Shown here in pieces: positions 40,277-47,252 of a DNA stretch of 47,995 nucleotides. The DNA is from a virus. Position 1 is the first letter of the stretch, and each line of letters begins with the position of its first letter. The DNA lies in the IMG/VR virus record IMGVR_UViG_3300005581_000023, positions 1 to 47,995 of that record, one strand, 5' to 3'. Below the pieces are notes generated by a model. The model did not search any database. It had not been told where the DNA came from and saw nothing but the letters and a program-made list of their open reading frames with translations. The translations under genes and the position numbers were made by a program.

Positions 40277-40939
40277 TTATTCTGGGAGTGTAAACGACTC
40301 AACAGCCTCAAACGGATACCTTGTACTGCCTTGAGTAAAGGTTCCGAGTGTGCCTGTAAGGTTAACTTGCGACACTTTATGAAATACTCGAAATACAGAT
40401 GGCTGTACTTCGCTTGAAACACGTACGGTAATAGCGTTTACAAATAAACGCTTTCCCGACTCTGTAATGTCTCTTTTTGAAACATCCAAAACATCCAGAC
40501 GACGATAGGTTCCATCATCTGTATCCAAAACGGCAAACCGCAATGGAATCTTTGTTCCTAGTAACTGCGCTAGGATTGAACGATCATGCCGTGGTTGGCG
40601 TGAATACACAGTAATTTGATAATCAATATTTACTGGGATTGGGTAATCAACTTCCCAAGTTCCGTCTTGGTTTGCATTTTGCACACCTAGTGGAGGAGCC
40701 ATGTAGTGGGGTTGCGCTTTTCCACGCATGGCTCGCATAACGTCTTCAGCAATGTCAATCATATCTATTGTGATGTAGGGGTACATCTGAGTAGTAATTT
40801 CTTGATCAGGTTGGCCAAACCACACCTTTACAGGACGAGTAGTTATTTGAGTAGAACCAGCCTTTTGGTCAGTAACGGTCATACCTGTCAGAAGGGTTTT
40901 TAGCGCTTGATCTTCGCTGAGAAGAAAGTTTATTGTCAT
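40277..40939 (-). CDS. Tail terminator/neck-like protein
   Basis: This 220-residue protein begins MTINFLLSEDQALKTLL and contains RPVKVWFGQPDQEITTQMYPYITIDMIDI in two pieces, then a beta-rich core with DYPIPVNIDYQITVYSRQPRHDR. The layout matches proteins that close the tail tube at the neck in myophages, and it precedes the sheath gene. The last 45 residues are beta-like. The TGA of the HK97-gp10-like gene overlaps its ATG. Functional identity is inferred from position. Confidence 0.6.
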   Translation of the reverse strand: MTINFLLSEDQALKTLLTGMTVTDQKAGSTQITTRPVKVWFGQPDQEITTQMYPYITIDMIDIAEDVMRAMRGKAQPHYMAPPLGVQNANQDGTWEVDYPIPVNIDYQITVYSRQPRHDRSILAQLLGTKIPLRFAVLDTDDGTYRRLDVLDVSKRDITESGKRLFVNAITVRVSSEVQPSVFRVFHKVSQVNLTGTLGTFTQGSTRYPFEAVESFTLPE

Positions 40940-41256
40940 AATGATTTCTCCACGTACTTGAAAAGACGTTTTGAAATAAATTTTTCTGCTTCATTTGTGC
41001 GGTTAGCAAACCTGCGGATGGTCGCTGTTGGAGAGTTTCCAGGGGTTCCGTACTCTAGGTCCAAGGCTTTTGCTTTGTGGCTCTCGTGGACGTGGGCTGA
41101 AAATCCTTGGCTCTTTTTGTAGCCAACTCCCATACCGCGTACAACTTCGCTGGGCCAGTTACTTTTGCGTGCTTCATTACGCAAGTGGGCACCCATCATT
41201 CGGGTTGCGTCAATGCTTGCTTTGTGGATTGCTGATTCGAAAGTTTTTTGATTCAC
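40936..41256 (-). CDS. HK97 gp10-like neck protein
   Basis: This 106-residue basic protein resembles HK97-gp10-type neck proteins: helical N-terminus, then KALDLEYGTPGNSPTATIRRF near 63-83 and a C-terminal helix. Such proteins join head and tail. The start is GTG 41256-41254, overlapping the small membrane-like gene as GTGA. It lies beside the tail terminator-like gene. Confidence 0.65.
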   Translation of the reverse strand: MNQKTFESAIHKASIDATRMMGAHLRNEARKSNWPSEVVRGMGVGYKKSQGFSAHVHESHKAKALDLEYGTPGNSPTATIRRFANRTNEAEKFISKRLFKYVEKSL

Positions 41257-41429
41257 TTCTTTTTAATGGCCTTCGCAGCAACTTTGCCACCAACGTAGCC
41301 TGCGATAAGACCAGTAAAGAGTGCACTGTTTCTTTTGGGTTGGCTAACGTATACGCCCTTCATGAACTCTTCAACGTCTTCTCGACCGTTCAGTTCAGCG
41401 GCACGCTCATACCAAGGCTTCCAAGCCAT
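41253..41429 (-). CDS. Small protein with glycine-rich hydrophobic segment, 58 aa
   Basis: This 58-residue frame runs from ATG 41429-41427 to TGA 41255-41253. The first half is charged (MAWKPWYERAAELNGRED); residues 36-54 (SALFTGLIAGYVGGKVAAK) are Gly/Ala-rich and could be a short membrane helix. It is the first gene after the intrinsic terminator at 41498-41525 and is coupled to the neck gene by GTGA. No function recognised. Confidence 0.6.
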   Translation of the reverse strand: MAWKPWYERAAELNGREDVEEFMKGVYVSQPKRNSALFTGLIAGYVGGKVAAKAIKKK

Positions 41430-41497
41430 AATAAACCCCTTTATCGCAAGTAGTGGGAACTACACAGGGCACGCATGTGATCCTGATACTGCAATGA

Positions 41498-41525
41498 TAA
41501 AGAAGAAAGGCCCCTTTCGGGGCCT
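41498..41525 (-). terminator. Intrinsic transcription terminator
   Basis: On the minus strand AGGCCCC, a GAAA tetraloop and GGGGCCT (stem 41508-41525) are followed at once by TTTCTTCTTT. This is a textbook rho-independent terminator, the clearest in the window. It lies about 20 bases after the stop of the 51-residue gene, separating the lysine-rich array from the neck and tail operon. The 78 bases between it and the next gene hold a small GTAGT/ACTAC hairpin (41450-41463) but no promoter I can call. Confidence 0.88.
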
Positions 41526-41544
41526 AACTACTTACTTCTTTTTT

Positions 41545-41700
41545 CTACATGCCCCTTTTTTGCTTCATACCCATCTTAGGAACTTTACCCTTTTTAAGTG
41601 CTTTAAAGTCAGCGCCAGTGATTTTGGTTGTAGGTTTTGCAGCCCCAGCAATCTTTATCTGCTTAGGGGTTAATGGTTTAGGTTTTGATGACTTGGCCAT
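41545..41700 (-). CDS. Small lysine-rich protein, 51 aa
   Basis: This 51-residue frame runs from ATG 41700-41698 to TAG 41547-41545, too short for most gene finders. It is strongly basic (KSSKPKPLTPKQIKIAGAAK, then FKALKKGKVPKMGMKQKRGM) with an ITGADFKALK core. The ATG shares one base with the TAA of the gene above. It is the last gene before the terminator. A nucleic-acid-binding or head-internal role is a guess from charge. Confidence 0.6.
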   Translation of the reverse strand: MAKSSKPKPLTPKQIKIAGAAKPTTKITGADFKALKKGKVPKMGMKQKRGM

Positions 41701-41822
41701 TACTTCTTGTCCTTCTTTTTAGTTGGTTTACTTTTGGTTTTTGCAAACTTCTTATTAGCAGAAGCAAGGGTCTTCATCCCATGTTTATCTTTAGGCTTCA
41801 TGCAGCCACAGGTGGCACACAT
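41700..41822 (-). CDS. Small Cys/Lys-rich protein (MCATCGC), 40 aa
   Basis: This 40-residue frame runs from ATG 41822-41820 to TAA 41702-41700. The product starts MCATCGC, a CxxCxC cluster that could hold a metal ion, then becomes Lys-rich (KKFAKTKSKPTKKKDKK). Its first seven residues match those of the next gene upstream (MCAACGC), so the two are probably tandem duplicates that diverged. TAATG overlaps on both sides. Function unknown. Confidence 0.6.
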   Translation of the reverse strand: MCATCGCMKPKDKHGMKTLASANKKFAKTKSKPTKKKDKK

Positions 41823-41941
41823 TACTTCTTCTTTCCCTTACAGGCCTTGCAAGTACCGCAAGTACAAGCCTTCTTTGACTTTGGGCCCTTGCCAAAACCT
41901 GGCTCGCCCTTTTTCTTACCACATCCACATGCTGCACACAT
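41822..41941 (-). CDS. Metallothionein-like Cys/Lys-rich protein, 39 aa
   Basis: This 39-residue frame runs from ATG 41941-41939 to TAA 41824-41822. It has seven cysteines: 2, 5 and 7 (CAACGC) and 26, 28, 31 and 34 (CTCGTCKAC), with a Gly/Lys/Pro-rich middle. The CxC and CxxC pattern and size recall metallothioneins or a minimal zinc ribbon. TAG of the gene above directly abuts this ATG, and the TAA shares a base with the following ATG. No known family match is claimed. Confidence 0.6.
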   Translation of the reverse strand: MCAACGCGKKKGEPGFGKGPKSKKACTCGTCKACKGKKK

Positions 41942-42082
41942 CTACTTGCTCACTTTCTTCTTAGGTTTGGATTTTGCAACTCCTTTTGCAGGGACACAAT
42001 TTGGAACTTTCTTGCCATTCTTCATCTTCATGCCTACCTGAGTGTAGCCATCCCAACATGGATCTGTCTTCTTAGTTGCCAT
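41942..42082 (-). CDS. Small DPCWDGY-motif protein, 46 aa
   Basis: This 46-residue frame runs from ATG 42082-42080 to TAG 41944-41942. The block DPCWDGYTQVGMKMKNGKKV followed by PNCVP recurs, as far as I recall, in other phage proteins, often in capsid or prohead-protease contexts, with no known function; the two cysteines may pair or bind metal. The tail is lysine-rich (KSKPKKKVSK). TAATG overlap with the DUF6321-like gene above. Confidence 0.65.
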   Translation of the reverse strand: MATKKTDPCWDGYTQVGMKMKNGKKVPNCVPAKGVAKSKPKKKVSK

Positions 42083-42345
42083 TAGCAATCCCATTTTCTA
42101 CGTGCTTTGTTTAGTCTACTGTTTGGATCTTTTGCTGCTTTTGGAAAATCTTTTGCCTGTCCAGCAGAACGTGCACAGTAACTCTTGCGACGTGCTGCAG
42201 ACTTGGGAGACTTCTTTGCCTGCTCTTTGCTTACAGGAGGCTTAAGGTTATGGCCTTCTTTTTTAGCAGAAGCGCGACCTTTGGCGTTCAGCCCACCTTC
42301 TTTGTTCTGTCCCTCTTTGCGTTGCCACGCCGCTGTCTTAGCCAT
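42082..42345 (-). CDS. DUF6321-like protein, 87 aa
   Basis: This 87-residue protein shows the conserved pattern of the phage family DUF6321: AWQRKEGQNKEGGLNAKGRAS, a central LKPPVS, RRKSYCARSAGQ near 52-63, and a C-terminal RKWDC. The protein is highly basic. Family function is unknown; members appear in cyanophages and other aquatic phages. ATG overlaps the gene above by eight bases. Confidence 0.7.
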   Translation of the reverse strand: MAKTAAWQRKEGQNKEGGLNAKGRASAKKEGHNLKPPVSKEQAKKSPKSAARRKSYCARSAGQAKDFPKAAKDPNSRLNKARRKWDC

Positions 42346-42538
42346 TTTTACCTGCCATGGTTGGGCTTGTCATGTTCCCCACTCCAGGTAAAGAGGCCAT
42401 AGATTTGCTTTGCATCTGAGCGTTTGTGCCCATAATTTTAAGCGCACCACTCATTGAACTTCTAAACCGTCCAAACGCTTCTCCTGCAGGAGTGTCTGTA
42501 TTAAATAGGCTTTTAAATTGGCTATTGCTTATGCTCAT
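42338..42538 (-). CDS. Hypothetical small protein, 66 aa
   Basis: This 66-residue protein is Ser/Met/Gly-rich with a helical first half (SQFKSLFNTDTPAGEAFGRF) and a Met-rich second half ending MAGKNG. The last codons ATG GCA GGT AAA overlap the DUF6321-like start. The ATG overlaps the upstream stop as ATGA. No function seen. Confidence 0.55.
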   Translation of the reverse strand: MSISNSQFKSLFNTDTPAGEAFGRFRSSMSGALKIMGTNAQMQSKSMASLPGVGNMTSPTMAGKNG

Positions 42539-42753
42539 TTTTTAACCGCCTTCTGTGGCTTTGGTTTATTTGTTTGAGCATGTTTCTCTGTTAATTTTGC
42601 TAGTTCTACTTCGTGCTTTTTTTGCAAAGCCTCTACTTCTAACTTTTGGGACTTAGGTGCTCTTGCCATTGCTTTAAGTCCTCCCCCGTTTGGGTACGCT
42701 AGTGGTGCTGCTTTTAATTTTGTAGAACTGTGGTTTTCCACGTTAGTCTTCAT
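42535..42753 (-). CDS. Small lysine-rich protein with coiled coil, 72 aa
   Basis: This 72-residue basic protein has a heptad-like helix at about 35-58 (KLEVEALQKKHEVELAKLTE) between Lys-rich flanks. The start ATG 42753-42751 is chosen because it overlaps the acidic peptide gene by 11 bases with GAGG nearby; a longer frame reaching 42780 has a start inside that gene. Function unknown. Confidence 0.55.
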   Translation of the reverse strand: MKTNVENHSSTKLKAAPLAYPNGGGLKAMARAPKSQKLEVEALQKKHEVELAKLTEKHAQTNKPKPQKAVKK

Positions 42754-42847
42754 CCTCGTCGTAAAGATCTTCAAGATCAAGATCTTCTAATTCTACATCT
42801 TCGTCTTCAAAGAGCGAAGGGTCAATCTCAACTTCAAAATTATCCAC
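42743..42847 (-). CDS. Acidic 34-aa peptide
   Basis: This 34-residue frame starts at GTG 42847-42845 with a strong AGGAGA about six bases upstream, and ends at TAA 42745-42743. More than half the residues are Asp or Glu (EDEDVELEDLDLEDLYDEDE). The next gene, which is lysine-rich, begins inside it, so an acidic and a basic peptide are made from overlapping frames. It may be a charge partner or scaffold-like peptide; that is inference. Confidence 0.6.
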   Translation of the reverse strand: MDNFEVEIDPSLFEDEDVELEDLDLEDLYDEDED

Positions 42848-42856
42848 AATTGTCTC

Positions 42857-43390
42857 CTAGTTTGAATACGCCTGGAACTGAGGGTCGTTGACGAGTTCTT
42901 CGGCATTGACCTGGTTACAGTCTATAGTGACTACAGAATACCGCTCTTTATAAAGTCCACGAGGTAAAACACGGGTTGGAACAAAGACTAAATTGCGGAA
43001 GATAATTCTGTCTTTTATATGCTGGGTAGGGTTTATGACCACATCAGGAAGAAGCCTATTTAAATCATCAACTGCAATTACTAGGCGCAAGGTATCGGTC
43101 ACATAAAAACCACGTTCGTTCATGACGTTGGTAGAACGAAGTTGTTGAGCCATAATGACTGGCAGATCAAAGGGGTCATTCCATCGGCGCCCTTGGCCTT
43201 CTTCTGCACTGGAGACATCGTAAATTGGGTCAACAAAGGTCTCGTAGTCCGCTGCCAAAGCATTGGGGTCCCAAGTCCACCAAGCAACTTTGGTGCCTAC
43301 AGGGTCACGGAGTTCATCAACGATGCCCTCATCCATAGACATTGTTTCAAAGTCGATCTTGAATCGTCCTTGTACTTTATTACCACGCAT
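42857..43390 (-). CDS. Probable head/neck structural protein, 177 aa
   Basis: This 177-residue protein has a beta-rich fold with ADYETFVDPIYDVSS, LRLVIAVDDLNRLLPD and IIFRNLVFVPTRVLPRG near 129-145. It lies where head-completion or neck proteins are found, above the tail genes. The pattern brings T4 gp14-like neck proteins to mind, but I cannot confirm it. ATG with GAGGATAATC upstream. A 38-base gap with a T-run (minus strand) separates it from the next gene above. Confidence 0.5.
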   Translation of the reverse strand: MRGNKVQGRFKIDFETMSMDEGIVDELRDPVGTKVAWWTWDPNALAADYETFVDPIYDVSSAEEGQGRRWNDPFDLPVIMAQQLRSTNVMNERGFYVTDTLRLVIAVDDLNRLLPDVVINPTQHIKDRIIFRNLVFVPTRVLPRGLYKERYSVVTIDCNQVNAEELVNDPQFQAYSN

Positions 43391-43428
43391 GGTCAGGATT
43401 ATCCTCTATCGTTACTAGAAAAAAAGTA

Positions 43429-43656
43429 TTAAGGGGCGGACTCTTCGGTTGAGTGAACAAACTGGCCATCTACATAGCCATCGTTTAGGTGCACCTGGAT
43501 CTCTTGTCCTTCTTCTGGGGTTACATCCACTACTACAGGATTACTAAGCCAAATTGCAGCAAAGCGTTCATCAGTATGGATAATGTCAACTACTTTTTCA
43601 TCCAAAATAAAAGCCAGTTTAATAGGTGGCATTTCTTGTGGTGGGGTTGGGGTCAT
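43429..43656 (-). CDS. Small conserved phage protein, 75 aa
   Basis: This 75-residue acidic protein has a beta-rich block KLAFILDEKVVDIIHTDERF, then AAIWLSNPVVVDVTPEEGQEI in two pieces. I recall similar small proteins in cyanophages and other aquatic phages, with no known function. The ATG has GGAGG upstream and overlaps the zinc-binding gene stop as ATGA. Confidence 0.6.
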   Translation of the reverse strand: MTPTPPQEMPPIKLAFILDEKVVDIIHTDERFAAIWLSNPVVVDVTPEEGQEIQVHLNDGYVDGQFVHSTEESAP

Positions 43657-43901
43657 TTTGTTTCCTCCTTATATGAGACTTTCACGATGCCCCATTTGCC
43701 GAGTGGACAAGAGGCGTTAGGTAGTTTTGTTTTGGCTGTCATTAAACATCCGCATTCTTTACATTGGTTAATTGTCTGAATCAACTCAGGGCATTGTTTA
43801 CAGACACTCATTCTTTCTTCTGCTACTTCTGTTTCAACTCTTCCTAAATTTTTGTTAAAAAAATCCCAAGGACGGGCTGGCCTATCATATGGACTAGACA
43901 T
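43653..43901 (-). CDS. Small zinc-binding protein (DUF6171-like), 82 aa
   Basis: This 82-residue protein has an SVCKQCPELIQTINQCKECGCLM segment in two pieces and ASCPLGKW near the end, six or more cysteines typical of a small two-knuckle zinc fold. The RPWDFFNKNLGRV lead is also typical of related phage proteins. It sits between the Cys-rich fiber-like gene and a small conserved protein. ATG with GGAGAACC upstream. Function unknown. Confidence 0.65.
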   Translation of the reverse strand: MSSPYDRPARPWDFFNKNLGRVETEVAEERMSVCKQCPELIQTINQCKECGCLMTAKTKLPNASCPLGKWGIVKVSYKEETK

Positions 43902-43909
43902 TGGTTCTC

Positions 43910-44923
43910 CTATGTTGTAGCGTTGAAGTTATCAAGGGTTGATCCTTGATTACCAGTTGTCGGAGCCTTAATAATACCAATACTTGTACCCCTTACTGGT
44001 GAAGCAGGTGTGCTTGTTATGGTGCTTCCTAATTGCGTTGTTTGCCCAGCATTTGAGTACCCTTTAACGGTAATAGTTGTACCACTTGTATTGACCTGCA
44101 TAGAGGCGATATTGGGGTAACTACTTGTACTGGTAGCCAATGTAGTTGTTGAATTTGTCGACACAGTTCCTGATACAGAACTAATAATACGAGCAGCAGA
44201 GGTATAGGTGGTTGTTGTTTCATTAGTAGCAGAAGAACGTGTGTAAGTTGTCACAGTTGTATTTTGAGTACGTGTGTATTCAGTATATCCTGCAAAAAAA
44301 CAACAATAACGTCCTGGTGTTGAGGAGCAACTACCAGGTGTTCCTAGAGTACCGCAGAAAGAACAAGCAACGCTTGTGGCGTTAGTTAAATCTGAACAAG
44401 GCGTGTCGTTTTCTGCATAAAAACTAGAGTAAACTATAGAAGACACACTTACTGTTCCGCAACCTCCAGGGCTGCATGTGTTTGTGGTGTCTGAACAAGA
44501 AACCGTGGGACCTGTACAACTTGATCCAGTTGATTCTGAAATTGCTCCACAACTATTAGCAGGAGTACAACCTGCTGAGTAACAATATGCTGTAGCACCA
44601 GTGCAATCGGTACTGCTAGAAGACGAATAGTGAGGAAACGCTCCCCACCAAGACCCAGAGTCTGTAATCCAAAACGATGGTCCACAGCCTCCAGTAGTAT
44701 CAACATCAATAGTGACACTTTCATTTAAAGAAATAGAAGCAATAGCGTAATCGGTTGCAGTGTTGTTGCTTTGCGCTGCAGACCCATTAGCAAACCATGT
44801 TCCACGAAGAGCAGTCCACACTTGCCCTGTATTGGCAGTTCCCAATGATCCAGAAACCGTGCGAGTGAAAGTATCGGTAATCTTCTTGAGAACACCAGAT
44901 GCAATAATGCCCAGTATCCTCAT
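43910..44923 (-). CDS. Ser/Thr-rich fiber/adhesin-like protein with 15-Cys insert
   Basis: This 337-residue protein has a jelly-roll-like start (DTFTRTVSGSLGTANTG, VWTALRGTWFANG), then residues about 80-208 holding all 15 cysteines in a Ser/Gly/Thr-rich span, and a Thr/Ser-rich C-terminal half (TTTYTSAARIISS, then a GTSIGIIKAP end). The first 15 residues include a short hydrophobic run but no clear signal peptide. The design suggests a surface protein or tail/capsid fiber stabilised by disulfides or metal. It is between two other fiber-like genes. No known family recognised. Confidence 0.55.
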   Translation of the reverse strand: MRILGIIASGVLKKITDTFTRTVSGSLGTANTGQVWTALRGTWFANGSAAQSNNTATDYAIASISLNESVTIDVDTTGGCGPSFWITDSGSWWGAFPHYSSSSSTDCTGATAYCYSAGCTPANSCGAISESTGSSCTGPTVSCSDTTNTCSPGGCGTVSVSSIVYSSFYAENDTPCSDLTNATSVACSFCGTLGTPGSCSSTPGRYCCFFAGYTEYTRTQNTTVTTYTRSSATNETTTTYTSAARIISSVSGTVSTNSTTTLATSTSSYPNIASMQVNTSGTTITVKGYSNAGQTTQLGSTITSTPASPVRGTSIGIIKAPTTGNQGSTLDNFNATT

Positions 44924-44924
44924 G

Positions 44925-45290
44925 TTAAGCGCTCAAATCGCCAAAAGCCACCCATACGTCGGTGTCAAGTTTTACAAGCGTTGCTGATGACCAGGTTGTA
45001 CGAAGTTTTAATCCTGAAGAAGTATTGACAGTAACTCCTGCAGTTGGGGTAAAAGTAATCTGCCCTGACCCTGATTGGGTGACGTTTAGTTGTGAACCAA
45101 TCGGAAATGGCACAGTGGCATTAAGGGGAATAGTAAAAGTTCCCGCAGTGCTTCCATTGCTAAGACGAAGAAACTTGTCTACATCGGCAAGAACAGCAGT
45201 GTAATTATTGCTGGAAAAAGTAGGTGCAGCAGGTACGTTAAGTGGCGGGATTCCTACGTACCCAGTATCGCCGTTGGTACGAATCGCCAT
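44925..45290 (-). CDS. Tail fiber-tip-like protein, 121 aa (paralog of 27924-28313)
   Basis: This 121-residue beta-rich protein has a Gly/Pro start, then YTAVLADVDKFLRLSNGS, FTIPLNATVPFPIGSQLNV and a closing VWVAFGDLSA. The C-terminal 90 residues align with the protein at 27924-28313, so the phage carries two copies of this fold on either side of the tail module. It stands one base before the Cys-rich gene. A fiber or decoration role is inferred. Confidence 0.6.
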   Translation of the reverse strand: MAIRTNGDTGYVGIPPLNVPAAPTFSSNNYTAVLADVDKFLRLSNGSTAGTFTIPLNATVPFPIGSQLNVTQSGSGQITFTPTAGVTVNTSSGLKLRTTWSSATLVKLDTDVWVAFGDLSA

Positions 45291-45293
45291 CTG

Positions 45294-45626
45294 TTACTGC
45301 TCGCTTCCGTAAGCCTGAAATCCTACTGAGGTAGATGACGCAGAGACACGGATAAACTTGCTTGCTTGAAGAGTCAGGCCCAAAGTGTATGTTGTTGTTG
45401 TATTAGGCTGGATTAAAACACTTGCTGCCAGAAGAGTTGCGTCAGGCACTGTTGGGCTTGTTTCTGAACCAGCAATTGCAATACTGTAAGTAGCAGGGGT
45501 TGTGCCCTGGTTTGAAACAACAAGAGTTGAAACTACAGCACTAACAGCCGTAGTGGTGTACAGGGTGCTGTATGCACTTGCTGCTGTTGCTAATGCTTGA
45601 CCCAAAACTTTATATGCAGTTGCCAT
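45294..45626 (-). CDS. Structural beta-protein, 110 aa
   Basis: This 110-residue protein begins MATAYKVLGQALATAASAYSTL (cut in two here: MATAYKVLGQ, then ATAASAYSTLYTTT) and is followed by VVSTLVVSNQGTTPATYSIAI. The N-terminal pattern resembles small virion proteins in cyanophages and other aquatic phages that start MATAYKVLGQ, with a beta-sandwich fold. It probably decorates the head or tail. An ATG with AAGGAG upstream follows a 65-base gap that has only weak hairpins. Confidence 0.6.
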   Translation of the reverse strand: MATAYKVLGQALATAASAYSTLYTTTAVSAVVSTLVVSNQGTTPATYSIAIAGSETSPTVPDATLLAASVLIQPNTTTTYTLGLTLQASKFIRVSASSTSVGFQAYGSEQ

Positions 45627-45691
45627 GAGACTCCTTAATGGTAATTTTTAAATTATCCCTTCATATAAGGGCTTTGTATCGGTAAACCCTT

Positions 45692-46255
45692 TTAACCTAT
45701 CTTTTCTAAGTTATTGATTACTGACGCTTTGTACAGGGGGGCAATATCCTTAGTTAACAAGTCTTTAAAGATATCTCGTGCCTCATCTTGCCGCCCTACC
45801 CACCAGCCGCTTACAGCCTTTTCAAATAGAAGGACGTATTCACCCAAATAACCAATATCTACAGGAAGAGGGTTAATACGGCTCTTGGAAAAGAACAGTC
45901 CAACTTCAGCCGCAGCATAAGATTCTTGCCATTTCTTCGAGCCTTCGTAATACCTAGACAAGAAGAACCAGCCTTCTGGTCGATTAGGCATGTAAGCAAT
46001 TGCTTTTAAAATCAAATTCAATACGGTGGCTTCACGATTTTTTTGACTTGAAAAACAAGTAGATGACTTTAGAAGAGATGAGTACACGTAGTCAGGATGA
46101 GTGGTGTATCCGTACTCCGCTGCTCTAAGGTAGAACGAGACTGCCGATGCGGTTTGCCCCTCTGCTTCATATGCTTTAGCAATTTCCAAACTTAGTACGG
46201 GATTAAAAGGATCTTTAGAGATATCCACGATCAAGGTATTGATTGTCTCAAACAT
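45692..46255 (-). CDS. TPR-like helical repeat protein, 187 aa
   Basis: This 187-residue protein shows helix-turn-helix repeats of the tetratricopeptide kind: PVLSLEIAKAYEAEGQTASAVSFYLRAAEYG in two parts (about 20-50), and GWFFLSRYYEGSKKWQESYAAAEVG (in part, about 95-120). Such proteins often flank phage glycosyl-modifying genes. The start is taken at ATG 46255-46253 so that the overlap with the propeller gene is eight bases; an earlier in-frame ATG would overlap by 38. Role unknown; a scaffold for sugar enzymes is inference. Confidence 0.6.
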   Translation of the reverse strand: MFETINTLIVDISKDPFNPVLSLEIAKAYEAEGQTASAVSFYLRAAEYGYTTHPDYVYSSLLKSSTCFSSQKNREATVLNLILKAIAYMPNRPEGWFFLSRYYEGSKKWQESYAAAEVGLFFSKSRINPLPVDIGYLGEYVLLFEKAVSGWWVGRQDEARDIFKDLLTKDIAPLYKASVINNLEKIG

Positions 46256-47252
46256 TAGTGCCCATCGCTTCCTGGATAAGTTCATCTACAATTTCTTTTG
46301 GAACCTCTAATGCAAAGGCTGCATTGTCTTGGAACCCAAACCCAAGAATTAAGTTGTCATTTACAACTGCCGCTCCAGCACAAAATTCAATCTGTCCATC
46401 TAGGAAAGACCAGTTAGTCGGTGAGATTCCAACTAACTTAAAGTTGTCATCCCATACACATAGTCGATGACGATAAGTTCCGTCCTTTTGTCCTAGATAG
46501 TTCTTGAAGAGAACAACTTCATGAGTGATTGCAATGTAGTGTAATCCCCATCGTATTACCTGTGATCCACCACGTTGGTCTTCATCGGCTTTCTCTCCCT
46601 GTATGACAGAAAGTTGAAGGCTGTTACCATTTACAGGATCTGCTTTTACAAGTTCTGTGGGAGCGGTCCACTTAACATACTGAAATGGTCGGTCTAAAAC
46701 AGGCATCCAGTTTTTCTCGCAGTAAGAGTCTTTGTTTATTGGAGGATCTATACGCACACGAGAAACTTCTTTTGCAGTCCATGCATCTTTGTCAATCTCT
46801 AACTGAGACAGTTCCATACGACCAACACCATTTGTTGTGGTATCACGACGAACTCCTGTGGCGTAGTACTTGCCATACCACTTAACAAGACGCGCATCTT
46901 CTTCTCCTACAAAAGTCCAAATAGGTGTTACATCTAAAGTTGTAGTGTCTATCAATGTGTGGTTAACAATGTTGAGGTCAGAGTCAAGGCGGCATAAAAA
47001 GTTTTGTGTTACTAACCGCTGGTCTTGTTCAGGATGAAGATACGACAGGGGTCCCCAGATACTAGGAAAACGTTGATTATTTTCAGCGTGATAAAGGGTG
47101 TAGTTAATGTGACGCAGTATGCAGAGGATGTCTCCATCATCATCTAGAAACAATGAGGGGTTCATCAAGCCTGTCCCATTAGTTATTGAAGAAGGGATTA
47201 TTAAGGGCTTTAGTTTTCCGCCTCTAGAAGTTACCTTTTGCACCAAGTTCAT
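46248..47252 (-). CDS. GH130-like five-bladed beta-propeller glycoside protein
   Basis: This 334-residue protein has repeating beta-blade features: MNPSLFLDDDGDILCILR, a VGEEDARLVKWYGKYYATG segment with Asp119, EKNWMPV, and EFCAGAAVVNDNLILGFGFQDN. The GxEDxR motif and the late blade match the GH130 (mannosyl phosphorylase-like) group, which acts on beta-mannosides. Whether this phage protein is catalytic is unknown, and some virion-borne relatives may only bind sugars. It overlaps GalE-like by 29 bases and the TPR-like gene by eight, forming one unit. Confidence 0.65.
   Translation of the reverse strand: MNLVQKVTSRGGKLKPLIIPSSITNGTGLMNPSLFLDDDGDILCILRHINYTLYHAENNQRFPSIWGPLSYLHPEQDQRLVTQNFLCRLDSDLNIVNHTLIDTTTLDVTPIWTFVGEEDARLVKWYGKYYATGVRRDTTTNGVGRMELSQLEIDKDAWTAKEVSRVRIDPPINKDSYCEKNWMPVLDRPFQYVKWTAPTELVKADPVNGNSLQLSVIQGEKADEDQRGGSQVIRWGLHYIAITHEVVLFKNYLGQKDGTYRHRLCVWDDNFKLVGISPTNWSFLDGQIEFCAGAAVVNDNLILGFGFQDNAAFALEVPKEIVDELIQEAMGTNV

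Noticed and set aside
41685-42041. 118-codon plus-strand frame rich in Phe, Leu and Pro
   Set aside because: It lies opposite four well-supported minus-strand minigenes with TAATG and TAG-ATG junctions. Long antisense frames arise readily opposite lysine-rich (AAG/AAA) coding, and its own start has no clear RBS.
43391-43428. T-run after the 75-residue gene as an intrinsic terminator
   Set aside because: TTTTTTT is present on the minus strand but no GC-rich stem precedes it.
45627-45691. Possible promoter or terminator in the 65-base gap upstream of the 110-residue structural gene
   Set aside because: Only a weak CCCTT/AAGGG hairpin and AT-rich sequence are present. I found no paired -35/-10 at acceptable spacing.
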